NCBI GenBank assembly: GCA_965279315.1
Contig: OZ257145.1
Span: 1,860,001-1,924,000 of the forward strand
Direction of reading: 5' to 3'
DNA from: JAPWJZ01 sp965279315
Lineage (GTDB): Bacteria; Pseudomonadota; Alphaproteobacteria; Micavibrionales; UBA2020
Length of the DNA stretch: 64,000 nt
Shown here: positions 44,033-52,628 of the stretch, in pieces
Numbering within the stretch: the first letter of the stretch is position 1
Layout of the letters: each line of letters opens with the position of its first letter
The notes under the pieces: generated by a model
Database searches by the model: none
Told to the model about the DNA's origin: nothing
What the model saw: the letters and a program-made list of their open reading frames with translations, nothing else
Position numbers and translations under genes: made by a program

Positions 44033-44281
44033 ATGTACACACGCATCTTGACTGCCGCAGCGATCGCGCTGCTGGGGATTGGCACCATTCATTCATCGCC
44101 GGTATATGCGGAGGATGCAGCGCCCGCTGCCGCCGAAGCGCCTGCCGCTGCTTCGGATTCCGCGGCCAAGCCGACCGAAGCCGCCGCACCCGCCGAAGAG
44201 AAAAAAGAAGAGGACAAGGACGGCGACGGCAAGCCCGACGCCCCCGCCGAACCGGCACCCGCCGAGGGAACCACGGAATAG
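44033..44281 (+). CDS. Small exported Ala/Pro/Glu-rich protein
   Basis: The protein (82 residues) has a signal peptide (YTRILTAAAIALLGIGTIHSSPVYA) followed by a low-complexity Ala/Pro/Glu/Lys mature part with one DKDGDGKPDAP segment that resembles a calcium-binding loop. It is a separate transcription unit ending in a clear terminator. Function unknown. Confidence 0.65.
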   Translation: MYTRILTAAAIALLGIGTIHSSPVYAEDAAPAAAEAPAAASDSAAKPTEAAAPAEEKKEEDKDGDGKPDAPAEPAPAEGTTE

Positions 44282-44303
44282 TTTTATCCGTTCAAATATC
44301 AGG

Positions 44304-44332
44304 AAAGAGGCCCCGCAAGGGGCCTCTTTTTT
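44304..44332 (+). terminator. Intrinsic terminator
   Basis: AAAGAGGCCCC (44304-44314) pairs with GGGGCCTCTTT (44319-44329) around a GCAA tetraloop, and further T residues follow. Confidence 0.9.
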
Positions 44333-44381
44333 CTGCCCGGTAACATGGTATAATATCCGGACATTACAACAGGAATTCAAA

Positions 44382-45296
44382 ATGGCTTTTTCCAAGACGC
44401 GCATCGCGCCCGGCAGCAAGGTTGACCTGACGAAGATCGACCCCGATGATACTTTCGGCTGGAAAAAAGAAAACGCCAAGGTGCAGACGCAAGCCAACCT
44501 GGAGCGCATCGCCGAGCTGCAGGAGCTGATGCATTTCGAAGGCAAGCACAGCCTGCTGATCGTTTTGCAGGCGATGGATACAGGCGGCAAGGACGGCACG
44601 GTGCGCGTGGTGGGTGGCGCGATGAACCCCGCCGGCGTGCGCGTCGTCAGTTTCAAGCAGCCGACCAAGGAAGAACTGGCCAACGGTTTCATGTGGCGCA
44701 TCGAAAACGCCGCGCCGAAAAAGCCGGGCGAGGTCGTGATCTTCAACCGCTCGCAATACGAGGATGTGGGCGTGGTGCGCGTCCACAATATCGTGCCGGA
44801 GGCCACCTGGCGCCCGCGTTTTGACATCATCAAGAAATTCGAAAAAGACCTGACCGCGCCGTCAAAGGAAATTCCCGGCGGCACGCATGTGCTGAAATTC
44901 TTCCTGCATATCAGCAAGGATGAACAATGGGGACGCCTGATGGACCGCGTCGCCGACCCCGACAAGCATTACAAGCTGAACGAGGGCGATTTCAAGGAAC
45001 GCGCCTTCTGGGACGATTACATGAAGGCCTATTCCGAAGCGATCGAGAAAACATCGACCGAGGACGCGCCGTGGTTCGTCATTCCCGCCAACCGCAAATG
45101 GCTGCGCGACCTGATCATCTCGCAGATCGTGGTCGATCACCTTGAAACCCTGAAAATGAAATACCCGCCGCCCGAGGTGGATGTGAAGGTCTTGCAGAAA
45201 ACATACTTCCCCGACGGCAAGACGGAACTGGCCGCCGCCGCGTCCGTGCCCGCCAAAAAATCCGCCAAGGATGATTTCAAGCCGAAACGGAAATAG
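44382..45296 (+). CDS. Polyphosphate kinase 2 family protein
   Basis: PPK2 enzymes transfer phosphate between polyphosphate and nucleotides in the cytoplasm. The 304 residues have the P-loop in LIVLQAMDTGGKDGTVRVV, the lid and substrate motifs FNRSQYEDVGVVRVH and RPRFDIIKKFE, and KFFLHISKDEQ followed by DRVADPDKHYKLNEGDFKER. The last 30 residues are basic. The start at 44382 has AGGA eight bases upstream. Whether it makes ATP/GTP from NDPs or NMPs cannot be told. A small membrane protein follows 10 bases later. Confidence 0.9.
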   Translation: MAFSKTRIAPGSKVDLTKIDPDDTFGWKKENAKVQTQANLERIAELQELMHFEGKHSLLIVLQAMDTGGKDGTVRVVGGAMNPAGVRVVSFKQPTKEELANGFMWRIENAAPKKPGEVVIFNRSQYEDVGVVRVHNIVPEATWRPRFDIIKKFEKDLTAPSKEIPGGTHVLKFFLHISKDEQWGRLMDRVADPDKHYKLNEGDFKERAFWDDYMKAYSEAIEKTSTEDAPWFVIPANRKWLRDLIISQIVVDHLETLKMKYPPPEVDVKVLQKTYFPDGKTELAAAASVPAKKSAKDDFKPKRK

Positions 45297-45306
45297 GGGG
45301 ATTGCG

Positions 45307-45708
45307 ATGGCGTCATCGGTGAACAAGGGTTTTGTCCGTGCGGGCATCATGCTGAGCGTGCTGTGGATGATCGCGGTCGGCGGCTATGCCGCGATGGAAG
45401 GCAATAACCGCAACGATGCCTGCGCCATCGCGCCGAATGCCGGTTACTGCCATTATCATTTCTGGGCATGGGTCGCGCCGCCATCATCGGTGCAGACGGC
45501 CAAGCCGCGTGAAGACGAAACATCGGAAGAACGCCTGAAACGCGCCATTGTCAAAACCCTCGTGACAGCGATTGACGAAGTGCAGGCGCGCGAATTCCGC
45601 CTGCAACCCGGGCCTTTGCTGCTGTGGATGTTTGCGCCGCTGGCGGCCCTGTGGGGGCTTGGTCTGGGGCTCACCTGGGTCGCGCAAGGCTTCCGGCTGC
45701 CTAAATAA
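45307..45708 (+). CDS. Hypothetical membrane protein, two transmembrane helices
   Basis: The 133-residue product has two hydrophobic helices (GIMLSVLWMIAVGGYAAM and LLLWMFAPLAALWGLGLGLTWVA) flanking a ~65-residue loop with a CAIAPNAGYCHYHFW segment. The loop probably faces the periplasm and may form a disulfide. It lies right after the PPK2 gene and is probably co-transcribed. Family not recognised. Confidence 0.65.
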   Translation: MASSVNKGFVRAGIMLSVLWMIAVGGYAAMEGNNRNDACAIAPNAGYCHYHFWAWVAPPSSVQTAKPREDETSEERLKRAIVKTLVTAIDEVQAREFRLQPGPLLLWMFAPLAALWGLGLGLTWVAQGFRLPK

Positions 45709-45740
45709 TTCATATTTTTCAACGAACTAAATACGCGCAC

Positions 45741-45762
45741 CCGGCGTTTTGACAAACGCCGG
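45741..45762. promoter_or_regulatory. Perfect hairpin/operator containing a -35-like TTGACA
   Basis: CCGGCGTTT (45741-45749) and AAACGCCGG (45754-45762) are perfect nine-base arms around TGAC. The centre contains TTGACA (45749-45754), and CTATCG (45771-45776) lies 16 bases on as a possible -10. It may be an operator over the promoter of the 45819 operon, or a weak terminator of the previous gene without a T run. Confidence 0.4.
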
Positions 45763-45818
45763 AGGATGGACTATCGTCCAGACTTGCGAAGATTCAGGAA
45801 AATGAAAGGCAGGAATCC

Positions 45819-46631
45819 ATGCTGCAATGGATGCGCAAATCGATGGACCATTTCAACCAGGTTATCACCGAGGGCAATTACCGCATGCCCCCGATGACCT
45901 GGAGCCGCCTGATCACCGGCATCAAGCCGCAATTGCAGCTGCCCGCCACATCCGAAGTTGCCGTCGGCACGACGATGATCGACACCGGCAAGATGCTGGG
46001 CGAAAAATTCATGTGGGCCTTCACCGTCGCCGCGCTGACCGTTTCCGCGCTGAAATGGGCGGCGATCGGCTTTGGCGTCGTGGGCGCGGCCGTCTACACC
46101 GCCGAATACTGGCGCGCCAAAAAATCGCGCAACGATGAAATCACCGAAATCAATTTCGCGGGGCAGAAGGTGAAGGGCACGCGCGCCGACCTGTACCGCC
46201 TGCACATCGCGCAGCTGCGCATCATGAATATCCAGGACCATCTGGGCGCGTCGTCCAACACGGCGGCGGATGCGATCTGCGGCATCCTCGAAACCGTCAA
46301 GAACGAACGCGCGCGCGTGAAGGTGCTGGAGGGCGGCCGGTACAAGGCGAGCGAAGATGCCTATGCCTTCACCGAACCGGATTTCCGCCTGCTGGTCGAC
46401 GACCTGCCGGAATTCGAGCCGAAAAAGCCCGAAGCGAATGACAACGACCCCGTGGCCGAACCCGGCGCGATCAACAAAATCTCGCTCCGCGACGGCTGGG
46501 ACAGCAAGCGCGTGAGCGCGGATGAAATCGTGGAGCGTTTGGCCGCGCTGCAGGAAGCGCTGCCGCCGGATGTGCAGGAAAAACTGGCGCAGCGTTTGAA
46601 CCGCAAGCCGCCTGTTGCGCCCGCCGCATGA
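45819..46631 (+). CDS. Hypothetical membrane-associated protein
   Basis: The protein has 270 residues with one likely hydrophobic segment (AALTVSALKWAAIGFGVVGAAVYTAEYW, residues ~68-95). The rest is soluble and partly charged (RADLYRLHIAQLRIMNIQDHLGASSNTAADAICGIL). I do not recognise a family. Its stop overlaps the ankyrin gene start (ATGA), so the two are translationally coupled and may work together. Confidence 0.65.
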   Translation: MLQWMRKSMDHFNQVITEGNYRMPPMTWSRLITGIKPQLQLPATSEVAVGTTMIDTGKMLGEKFMWAFTVAALTVSALKWAAIGFGVVGAAVYTAEYWRAKKSRNDEITEINFAGQKVKGTRADLYRLHIAQLRIMNIQDHLGASSNTAADAICGILETVKNERARVKVLEGGRYKASEDAYAFTEPDFRLLVDDLPEFEPKKPEANDNDPVAEPGAINKISLRDGWDSKRVSADEIVERLAALQEALPPDVQEKLAQRLNRKPPVAPAA

Positions 46632-47281
46632 CGCACCCGCACGACAGGGAATTGCTGGTCGCCGTCAAGGGGCGCAACCTTGCCGATTTCAGGAAATGCC
46701 TGGAACATGGCGCGAGCCCCGATGCGGCGGACGCCGATACGGGGCGCAGCGTGCTGTATTACGTCGCGGCGCTCGACATGTCGAACCCGTATCGCGCGGG
46801 CATGCTGAAGGAATTGCTGGCGCGCAAGGCCGAAGTCAACAAAGCCGACAATGAAGGCATGACGGCGCTGCACGAAGCCGCCCGCCATGCGCGGTGGGAT
46901 GTGATGGAAACGCTGGTTGCCAACGGTGCGAACATCAACGCACGCAACGTGGCGGGCGACACGCCGCTGCATGTGGCGATGACCGTGGCGCTCGGCAACG
47001 CCAAGACGGAAACGATGCAACGCCTGCTGGACCTCGGCGCGAACAGCCTTGTGAAAAACGAAAAGGGCTATACGCCGCTCGATGCCGCGATCAACCGTAA
47101 TGTGTCTGCGAATTTTTATGCGACGGTCATCGGCTTCCTCGAGGATTGGGAAAAAAACAAAACCGATGCGAAGCGTCACGCCGACATCGCGGATGCGAAC
47201 AAGGACAAGCTGCAAACGGCGGCCAGCGATACCATCAACCGGATGCGCAGCGATGCGAAACGTTTCCGGCTGAAGCCCTGA
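46628..47281 (+). CDS. Ankyrin repeat protein
   Basis: The 217 residues contain about four ankyrin repeats: DFRKCLEHGASPDAADADTGRSVLYY, LLARKAEVNKADNEGMTALHEAARH, LVANGANINARNVAGDTPLHVAM, and LLDLGANSLVKNEKGYTPLDAAI. No signal peptide is present, so it is likely a cytoplasmic protein-binding scaffold. It overlaps the upstream gene by four bases. Confidence 0.85.
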   Translation: MTHPHDRELLVAVKGRNLADFRKCLEHGASPDAADADTGRSVLYYVAALDMSNPYRAGMLKELLARKAEVNKADNEGMTALHEAARHARWDVMETLVANGANINARNVAGDTPLHVAMTVALGNAKTETMQRLLDLGANSLVKNEKGYTPLDAAINRNVSANFYATVIGFLEDWEKNKTDAKRHADIADANKDKLQTAASDTINRMRSDAKRFRLKP

Positions 47282-47305
47282 TAAACAACGATAATTCACG
47301 GAAAA

Positions 47306-47335
47306 TTGACATATCCGCGTCCGCCCCGTTAAAAT
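47306..47335 (+). promoter_or_regulatory. Sigma-70-type promoter before the coiled-coil membrane protein
   Basis: TTGACA (47306-47311) and TAAAAT (47330-47335) are 18 bases apart. The in-frame ATG at 47334 lies inside the -10, so it cannot be the start if this promoter is used. Confidence 0.65.
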
Positions 47336-47372
47336 GGGGTACTCTTTAACCGCAACGATAACCGAGGTTTTT

Positions 47373-48047
47373 TTGAAATTCATACCCGATTTCCTGAAGC
47401 GCAAGCCGAAACCCGATGTGACATTGCCCGAAAGCATGCCGGTTGAAACCGCGCCCGTCGATTACACGCCGAACCTGATGGAGCGCATGAAGGCAAAAGT
47501 GTTCAAGCCGAAGGAAGCCACCGCCGCGCCGGTTGTGGAAGAGGAAAGCACCAGCAGCCTCGAGGCGCTCAAGGAAAAACTCGCGGGCATGATCGACAAG
47601 AAATCCGGCAACCACACGCGCAACACCATCCTGATCATCGCGGGCGGCGGGCTTGCGATTGCGGGCATGGCGGCGGATGTGATGTTTTTGGGCGGCATGG
47701 GCACGGCGACCGTCGTTGGCATCCTTTATTCAGACCTGCGTAACGCGCAGCATATCAGCAAGATCAGCGCGGAACTGTCCAAGATCGACGAAAAGATCGA
47801 CCAGTTAAAGACAACGCAGCAAGCCGTTCCCGATTACGCGCCCACGCTCTCCGCCATGCGCAGCGCGATCACCGATTTCGAAAGCTCCGCCAAAAAACTC
47901 CCGCCCGATGCGCGGGAGGGGCTGGACAAGCTGAAAACGCAGATGGATGCGCTGCAGGATAAAATCGCGCCAGGGAACAGCCAAGCGCAGGCGAAGCCTG
48001 CGAATGACGATGGCGCGAAACCGGCAAAACCTGCCGCCACGCTATAA
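47373..48047 (+). CDS. Hypothetical membrane protein with coiled coil
   Basis: The protein has 224 residues from a TTG start with GAGG five bases upstream. The frame is open to an ATG at 47334, but that codon lies in the promoter -10. The sequence has a basic N-terminus (KFIPDFLKRKPKP), a central hydrophobic region (ILIIAGGGLAIAGMAADVMFLGGMGTATVVGIL) and a C-terminal coiled coil (ISAELSKIDEKIDQLKTTQQ to LDKLKTQMDALQDKI). Function unknown. Confidence 0.65.
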   Translation: MKFIPDFLKRKPKPDVTLPESMPVETAPVDYTPNLMERMKAKVFKPKEATAAPVVEEESTSSLEALKEKLAGMIDKKSGNHTRNTILIIAGGGLAIAGMAADVMFLGGMGTATVVGILYSDLRNAQHISKISAELSKIDEKIDQLKTTQQAVPDYAPTLSAMRSAITDFESSAKKLPPDAREGLDKLKTQMDALQDKIAPGNSQAQAKPANDDGAKPAKPAATL

Positions 48048-48101
48048 TCGGCAGTTGAACTGGCGCGCCGCATTGCCGATAATGGCGGCAGGCGGTGTTC
48101 C

Positions 48102-48662
48102 ATGGAAATTTTCAAGACGATCCTGTTCTGCATAGCGGCATATCTGCTGCTGTGGAACGTCTATATCCTGATCTTCAACAAGGGCGTGCCGAATATCCGC
48201 ACCGCGCCCGCCATCCGCCGCCGCATTATCGAGACGCTGAAATCCGACATGGCGAAAAAGGGCAGGGACAAATACGTCATTTACGACATGGGATCCGGCA
48301 ACGGGCTGCTGACCCGCGAAATTGCGAAAGCCATCCCCGCCGCCAAAGTGATCGGGGTGGAGGCATCGCGCCAATGCATCGAATGGTCGGACAAAATCAA
48401 GGCCGCGCAGAAAATTCCCAACCTCGAATACCGCCGCGCCGATTTTTTCGAGCATGACTTTGGCGATGCCGATGCGGTTGTGGTTTTCCTGTCTGTCTAT
48501 GAAATGGGCAGGGTGGGGGAGAAACTGATGACGAACCTGAAACCCGGCACACTCGTCACCTCCAACCGCTTCGCGCTGACCGGCTGGACGGTCGAGGAAA
48601 AGGTGAAGGTTTTCACCCTTTATCCCTTCCAGAAGTATTTTCACGTTTACCACCACCCGTAA
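48102..48662 (+). CDS. Membrane-anchored class I SAM-dependent methyltransferase
   Basis: An N-terminal hydrophobic helix (IFKTILFCIAAYLLLWNVYILIF) precedes a class I methyltransferase domain with YVIYDMGSGNGLLTREIAK (motif I), VIGVEASRQCIEW (motif II), and DAVVVFLSVYEMG (motif IV). At 186 residues it is short, with little beyond the SAM-binding half. The target is unknown; anchoring suggests a lipid, quinone or membrane protein. Confidence 0.78.
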   Translation: MEIFKTILFCIAAYLLLWNVYILIFNKGVPNIRTAPAIRRRIIETLKSDMAKKGRDKYVIYDMGSGNGLLTREIAKAIPAAKVIGVEASRQCIEWSDKIKAAQKIPNLEYRRADFFEHDFGDADAVVVFLSVYEMGRVGEKLMTNLKPGTLVTSNRFALTGWTVEEKVKVFTLYPFQKYFHVYHHP

Positions 48663-48710
48663 GGGAACAGAACAGGCACGGCTGCGTTGGGGTTCCAACA
48701 AGGAGCCTTT

Positions 48711-49223
48711 ATGTTCACCACCAGCGGCATGCGCATGATCAACATCACCCTCATCTTCTGGCTTTGCGCCATGATGACGCTGATGGTATCGGGCTGCACC
48801 GGACACCCCACGGTCAACGCCGCCGCCCCCTTCGACACCCGCAAGGCAAACGAAGAACTCGCATGGACACGCATTGGCGGATTGTCGCAATCACGCTGCG
48901 GCGTCACGGGCGTTCCTGCGCGCGAGGCCGCAATCGGCCAGTCGGCCTGTGTCACAAGATTGGTCTATGATAACATCCTGCCCGTCGCGGCCTTCCCCGA
49001 CCTCGTCAAGGAAACGCGCGGGGATGCTATGAAGATTGCGCAGGGTTATGCGGCGGGAAAAATGACGCCCGCCGACTATACCGCACGTTCACAAGCGCGC
49101 CTGCGCGCATACAAAGACCGCTGGAATATGCTGGCAGCGCAGGAAAAGGTCGGCTTTGTCCAGACCGTGCATGCGCACCAGCGCAAGGCGCCGGAACAGC
49201 CTGTCAAGACCGCGCAGAAATAA
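48711..49223 (+). CDS. Putative lipoprotein, hypothetical
   Basis: The 170-residue product has a signal sequence ending in the lipobox LMVSGC (about residue 29) and a helical mature part (GDAMKIAQGYAAGKMTPADYTARSQARLRAYKDRW). The ATG at 48711 has a strong AAGGAG upstream. Family not recognised. It converges on creA with a four-base gap. Confidence 0.7.
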   Translation: MFTTSGMRMINITLIFWLCAMMTLMVSGCTGHPTVNAAAPFDTRKANEELAWTRIGGLSQSRCGVTGVPAREAAIGQSACVTRLVYDNILPVAAFPDLVKETRGDAMKIAQGYAAGKMTPADYTARSQARLRAYKDRWNMLAAQEKVGFVQTVHAHQRKAPEQPVKTAQK

Positions 49224-49227
49224 TCCC

Positions 49228-49731
49228 CTAATCCAGGACCGGCTTCGCGGGCGCAACGCCATCCCATGTCATGGGGGCGACGACCGAAATCGATGTGTCG
49301 GGCGAGCCTTCGATGATGCGGGTCGTGCGGGCGACGTAAACAAGGCTGCCGTTTTCCTGGTCGTAAATGCGGTCGATCTGCAGCGATTTAAAAATGATCG
49401 AACGGCTTTCGTCGAACACTTCCTCGCCGCTCTTGTCGGTGTCAATCTTGCCGCTGAAAGTGATCGCGCCGGTCTGCACGCAGGAGACGCTGGCGAGCGA
49501 CGGGTCTTCCGCCAAACCAAGCCCGCCCGTGATGCCGCCCGTGCGCGGGCGCGCGACGTAGCAGGTAACGCCTTTCACTTTCGGGTCATTGAACGCCGTG
49601 ATGATGATTTTGTGGTTTGGGCCGATCAGCTTGAAGGCCGTCGATACCGCGCCAATCTCGCGCGAGTCATCGGCAAAAGCGGGAGCGGCGATCAGGCAGG
49701 CGAGGAGCGCGAGGGCAGGGGCGAATTTCAT
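49228..49731 (-). CDS. creA: CreA-family periplasmic protein
   Basis: The protein (167 residues) has a signal peptide (KFAPALALLACLIAAPAFA) and the CreA body: REIGAVSTAFKLIGPNHKIIITAFNDPKVKGVTCYVARPRTGG, LGLAEDPSLASVSCVQTG, and IFKSLQIDRIYDQENGSLVYVARTTRI. CreA is widespread in proteobacteria but its function is unknown. The length is typical. Confidence 0.9.
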   Translation of the reverse strand: MKFAPALALLACLIAAPAFADDSREIGAVSTAFKLIGPNHKIIITAFNDPKVKGVTCYVARPRTGGITGGLGLAEDPSLASVSCVQTGAITFSGKIDTDKSGEEVFDESRSIIFKSLQIDRIYDQENGSLVYVARTTRIIEGSPDTSISVVAPMTWDGVAPAKPVLD

Positions 49732-49875
49732 GGCGAACCTTTCGAGTTAAAATCCACGCCATTCTGGACTTTCCGTATGGAAAAAGCAATCGCCGCAAGA
49801 TTTTGGAACTGTTCCCCTGTCGCAGCGTTTGGTTCTCTAACGTGTTCATGACAAATCCGGCCCGACGAGGACAAC

Positions 49876-50022
49876 ATGCAGACCCAACATGGCTATGGAC
49901 TTCCCCAATCACGCCTGGCGGCGGCAACGGCAGCGGCACGGTATCTTGATGAAATCCGCCTGAAACAGTCACCCAAACCGGGTGAACAGCCCGCCACGCC
50001 GTCCTCCCCTTCCGTCAACTGA
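49876..50022 (+). CDS. Small hypothetical protein, 48 residues
   Basis: An ATG at 49876 has GAGGA five bases upstream and opens a 48-codon frame (QTQHGYGLPQSRLAAATAAARYLDEIR, then a Pro/Ser-rich end) stopping at 50022. The amphipathic alanine-rich helix and codon use look protein-like, but the frame is too short to be sure. Confidence 0.4.
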   Translation: MQTQHGYGLPQSRLAAATAAARYLDEIRLKQSPKPGEQPATPSSPSVN

Positions 50023-50130
50023 TGCAGCGGGACGTTACTTACGATATTGGCGATGCCGATGAACTCGCGGCCTCTGGCAACACGCAGAAATTGGCGGTAT
50101 GACTGGATTCCCGAATTAAAGGAAACAGCC

Positions 50131-51048
50131 GTGCCGACATTCCCCGCCCTCCGCTCCCCTTGCGGAAAATTTGAACTTCAATACAGCCCCGATACGGGCG
50201 GCAGCATCATGTCGTTCACGGCAGGCGGCAAGGATGTATTCCGGCCCTATGATCCGGCGACGCCGCTTGCGCCGCTGAACACCGCCAGTTTCCCCCTCAC
50301 GCCCTATTCCAACCGCATCATCAACGGCCAGCTGCATTTCGGCGGCAAGGCGCTGGATGTCGGCCCGCGCACGCCGGGCGAGACGCACCAGCTGCATGGC
50401 GATGGCTGGCATCTGCCTTGGCGTGCGGAGCAGGCGGCAGAAAATAGCGTGACGCTGAATCTCCGCACCGAAAAAACTGCGCATACGCCCTATGTTTACG
50501 CAGCGCGCCAGACATACCGGCTGGATGCGCAAGGGCTGGAAATAGCGATGTCCGTCACCAATCATGCCGGCCGCGCGCTGCCCTTCGGCTTGGGGCATCA
50601 CCCGTATTTCCCCCGCAATGCCGCCACAAAACTGACCGCGCACCTGCCGCAGGTATGGCATAGCCGCAATATCGTGCCCGCCGGAACTGCCGCAACGCCG
50701 CCGCAATGGGATTTCAGCCGTGGCCTGACGTTGGGCGATGATGTGTTCGGCCCGCCGGCGCAGGGCGTTGCGGGGCATGACCTGCTCGACCATTGCTTCA
50801 CCGGCTGGGATGGCACGGCGCGCATCGAATGGCCCGAGCGCGACCTTGCGGTCACCATCACGGCCGATCCGGTCTTCGCATATTTCGTGATCTATATCCC
50901 CGCCGAAAAGCCGTTTTTCTGCGTCGAGCCCGTCACCAATATCAATGACGGTTTTAACCTGCAGGCAAAGGGCGTTGCAGATACGGGCACGGTCGTCCTG
51001 CAACAGGGCGAAACGCTGGCGGGTAAAATGCGTTTTTCTGTCCTGTAA
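50131..51048 (+). CDS. Aldose 1-epimerase
   Basis: Aldose 1-epimerase interconverts alpha and beta anomers of sugars such as galactose and glucose. The 305 residues show the galactose-mutarotase fold with the conserved histidines in THQLHGDGW and GLGHHPYF and the catalytic Glu in FFCVEPVTNINDGFN. NRIINGQLHF near residue 65 is also typical. The start is GTG at 50131 with AAAGGA eight bases upstream; the frame is open to 50047 without a ribosome binding site there. Confidence 0.88.
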   Translation: MPTFPALRSPCGKFELQYSPDTGGSIMSFTAGGKDVFRPYDPATPLAPLNTASFPLTPYSNRIINGQLHFGGKALDVGPRTPGETHQLHGDGWHLPWRAEQAAENSVTLNLRTEKTAHTPYVYAARQTYRLDAQGLEIAMSVTNHAGRALPFGLGHHPYFPRNAATKLTAHLPQVWHSRNIVPAGTAATPPQWDFSRGLTLGDDVFGPPAQGVAGHDLLDHCFTGWDGTARIEWPERDLAVTITADPVFAYFVIYIPAEKPFFCVEPVTNINDGFNLQAKGVADTGTVVLQQGETLAGKMRFSVL

Positions 51049-51111
51049 TGGCGGGAACTACTCTCCGGCTCTGCGGTTGATTTTGTAACCGGGGATACAA
51101 GGAGAGAAATC

Positions 51112-51309
51112 ATGCCCGCCACCAAACCCAAAACCAAGGCCGGCAAGCAACGAAAAACCCATAAAGTGATGGAAGAATACAAGGAAGGTACGCTGAAATC
51201 CGGCAAGGGCGGCAAAGGCGGCAAGGTCACGTCGCGCAAGCAGGCCATCGCGATCGCAATGTCGGAATCCGGCCAGTCGCGCAAAAAGAAAACCGCGAAA
51301 AAGAAATAA
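51112..51309 (+). CDS. Small basic protein, DUF6496-like
   Basis: This lysine-rich protein of 65 residues contains TSRKQAIAIAMSESGQSRKKK at its end, a pattern of DUF6496 proteins, and a Gly/Lys-rich middle. AGGAGAGAAATC precedes the ATG, a good ribosome binding site. It may bind nucleic acid; no function is known. Confidence 0.75.
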   Translation: MPATKPKTKAGKQRKTHKVMEEYKEGTLKSGKGGKGGKVTSRKQAIAIAMSESGQSRKKKTAKKK

Positions 51310-51416
51310 TCCCGTCAAATCGTTGATTTTTAGCAACATGGCCGCCGGAACAACCGGCACGCACAGGCGTTGTTTTAAAAGGGCACGTAAACATGATTTT
51401 TTTGAGGGGATATAAG

Positions 51417-51953
51417 ATGAAAAAAGCAGCAATTCTGACGGTCGCCATGACGGCCATGATCGCCTTCGCAACGCCGGTACTGGCGCAGCCTTCGGGCGGC
51501 GGCGGTTCCTCCATGGGGGGCTCGTCGGGTGGATCTTCGATGGGCGGGTCTGCGGGCGGGTCTTCAATCGGCAGCACCTCGACAGGTTCAGGTTCTATTG
51601 GCAATCCCGGCAACGGCAGCGCGGGCAGCGGCAGCATCGGCTCCACCACGATGCCGACGGGCAGTCTGAATTCGAATTCGGCGAATACGCTGAATTCCGG
51701 CAGCCTCGGCTCGGCTCCCGCGAATTCGACCCTGTCACCGTCATCGACAACCATGATGGGCGGCAGCAGCACGGCAGGCTCATCGCCCTTCACGAACCTC
51801 GATACCGACAATAACGGGCAGGTGGACTCGGCTGAATTCCAGCGTGACGGCCAGTCGTCCACGCTGTTCAACCAGCTCGACACCAACAAAAACGGCAACC
51901 TGAGCGACAGTGAATTGCGCGGCTATGCCCCTTACGGCAACGCGCGCCCGTAG
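51417..51953 (+). CDS. Exported protein with Gly/Ser-rich region and EF-hand pair
   Basis: The 178 residues start with a signal peptide (KKAAILTVAMTAMIAFATPVLAQ). A long Gly/Ser/Thr-rich disordered region follows (to ~residue 125), and two EF-hand loops close the protein: DTDNNGQVDSAEF and DTNKNGNLSDSEL. The EF-hands predict calcium binding in the periplasm or outside. The start at 51417 has GAGGGG eight bases upstream. Confidence 0.82.
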   Translation: MKKAAILTVAMTAMIAFATPVLAQPSGGGGSSMGGSSGGSSMGGSAGGSSIGSTSTGSGSIGNPGNGSAGSGSIGSTTMPTGSLNSNSANTLNSGSLGSAPANSTLSPSSTTMMGGSSTAGSSPFTNLDTDNNGQVDSAEFQRDGQSSTLFNQLDTNKNGNLSDSELRGYAPYGNARP

Positions 51954-52019
51954 TTTCTGGAAATACCCCTTAAACCGATTGGTAACCCTCTGCTCTTATA
52001 ATCGGGCAGGGGGTTATTC

Positions 52020-52628
52020 ATGCCAAGTGTCTATCAGTTGAAAAGCAGGTTTCAGGGATTGCTGCGCCCGCTGGTGGTGACGCTGGCGGCGAAGGGCGTG
52101 ACGGCCAATCAGGTGACCGTGGCGGCGACTTTACTGTCCGTGCTTTATGGCGTGATGATGTTCGCGGCGCATGACAGCCGCTGGCCATGGCTCTTGCTGC
52201 CGCTGTTCCTGTTTTTTCGCATGGCGTTGAATGCGGTCGATGGCATGCTGGCGCGCGAGCACAACATGAAATCGCGCCTCGGTGCCATGCTGAACGAGCT
52301 GGGTGATGTCATTGCCGACACGGCGCTGTACCTGCCTTTCTGCAATATATCGGGCGGCCTCGTATGGCTTGTTGTCCTTATTTGTTTGCTCGCTATCGTC
52401 AGTGAAATGACGGGTGTGATAGCGGTGCAAATCGGGTCCAGCCGCCGGTATGACGGCCCCATGGGCAAGAGCGACCGGGCAGCCGCCTTTGGCACACTTG
52501 GTTTTATCGCGGGGCTGGGCGCTGCGCCGGGATATTGGCTTTCGCTGTCGCTCCTCGCCATCCTGTTGCTGTTGATATATACGATCTATAACCGCGCATC
52601 GAGAGCCTTGAAGGAAAACGCGGCATGA
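52020..52628 (+). CDS. YnbA-like CDP-alcohol phosphatidyltransferase family protein
   Basis: The 202-residue membrane protein matches E. coli YnbA closely in style (RMALNAVDGMLARE, RLGAMLNELGDVIADTALYLPF). The normal CDP-alcohol phosphatidyltransferase motif DxxDGxxAR-x8-GxxxDxxxD is present, but the first and third Asp are Asn (NAVDG and GAMLNE). As I recall, YnbA shares these changes, so they look like a family feature. It has about six helices. It is the first gene of a four-gene operon with a CdsA-like protein, a PlsC-like protein and a membrane protein; together they suggest a dedicated phospholipid branch. Confidence 0.85.
   Translation: MPSVYQLKSRFQGLLRPLVVTLAAKGVTANQVTVAATLLSVLYGVMMFAAHDSRWPWLLLPLFLFFRMALNAVDGMLAREHNMKSRLGAMLNELGDVIADTALYLPFCNISGGLVWLVVLICLLAIVSEMTGVIAVQIGSSRRYDGPMGKSDRAAAFGTLGFIAGLGAAPGYWLSLSLLAILLLLIYTIYNRASRALKENAA

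Noticed and set aside
48047..48080. ATCGGCA/TGCCGAT inverted repeat between two genes
   Set aside because: Only seven pairs, no T run and no promoter element nearby; it may be chance.
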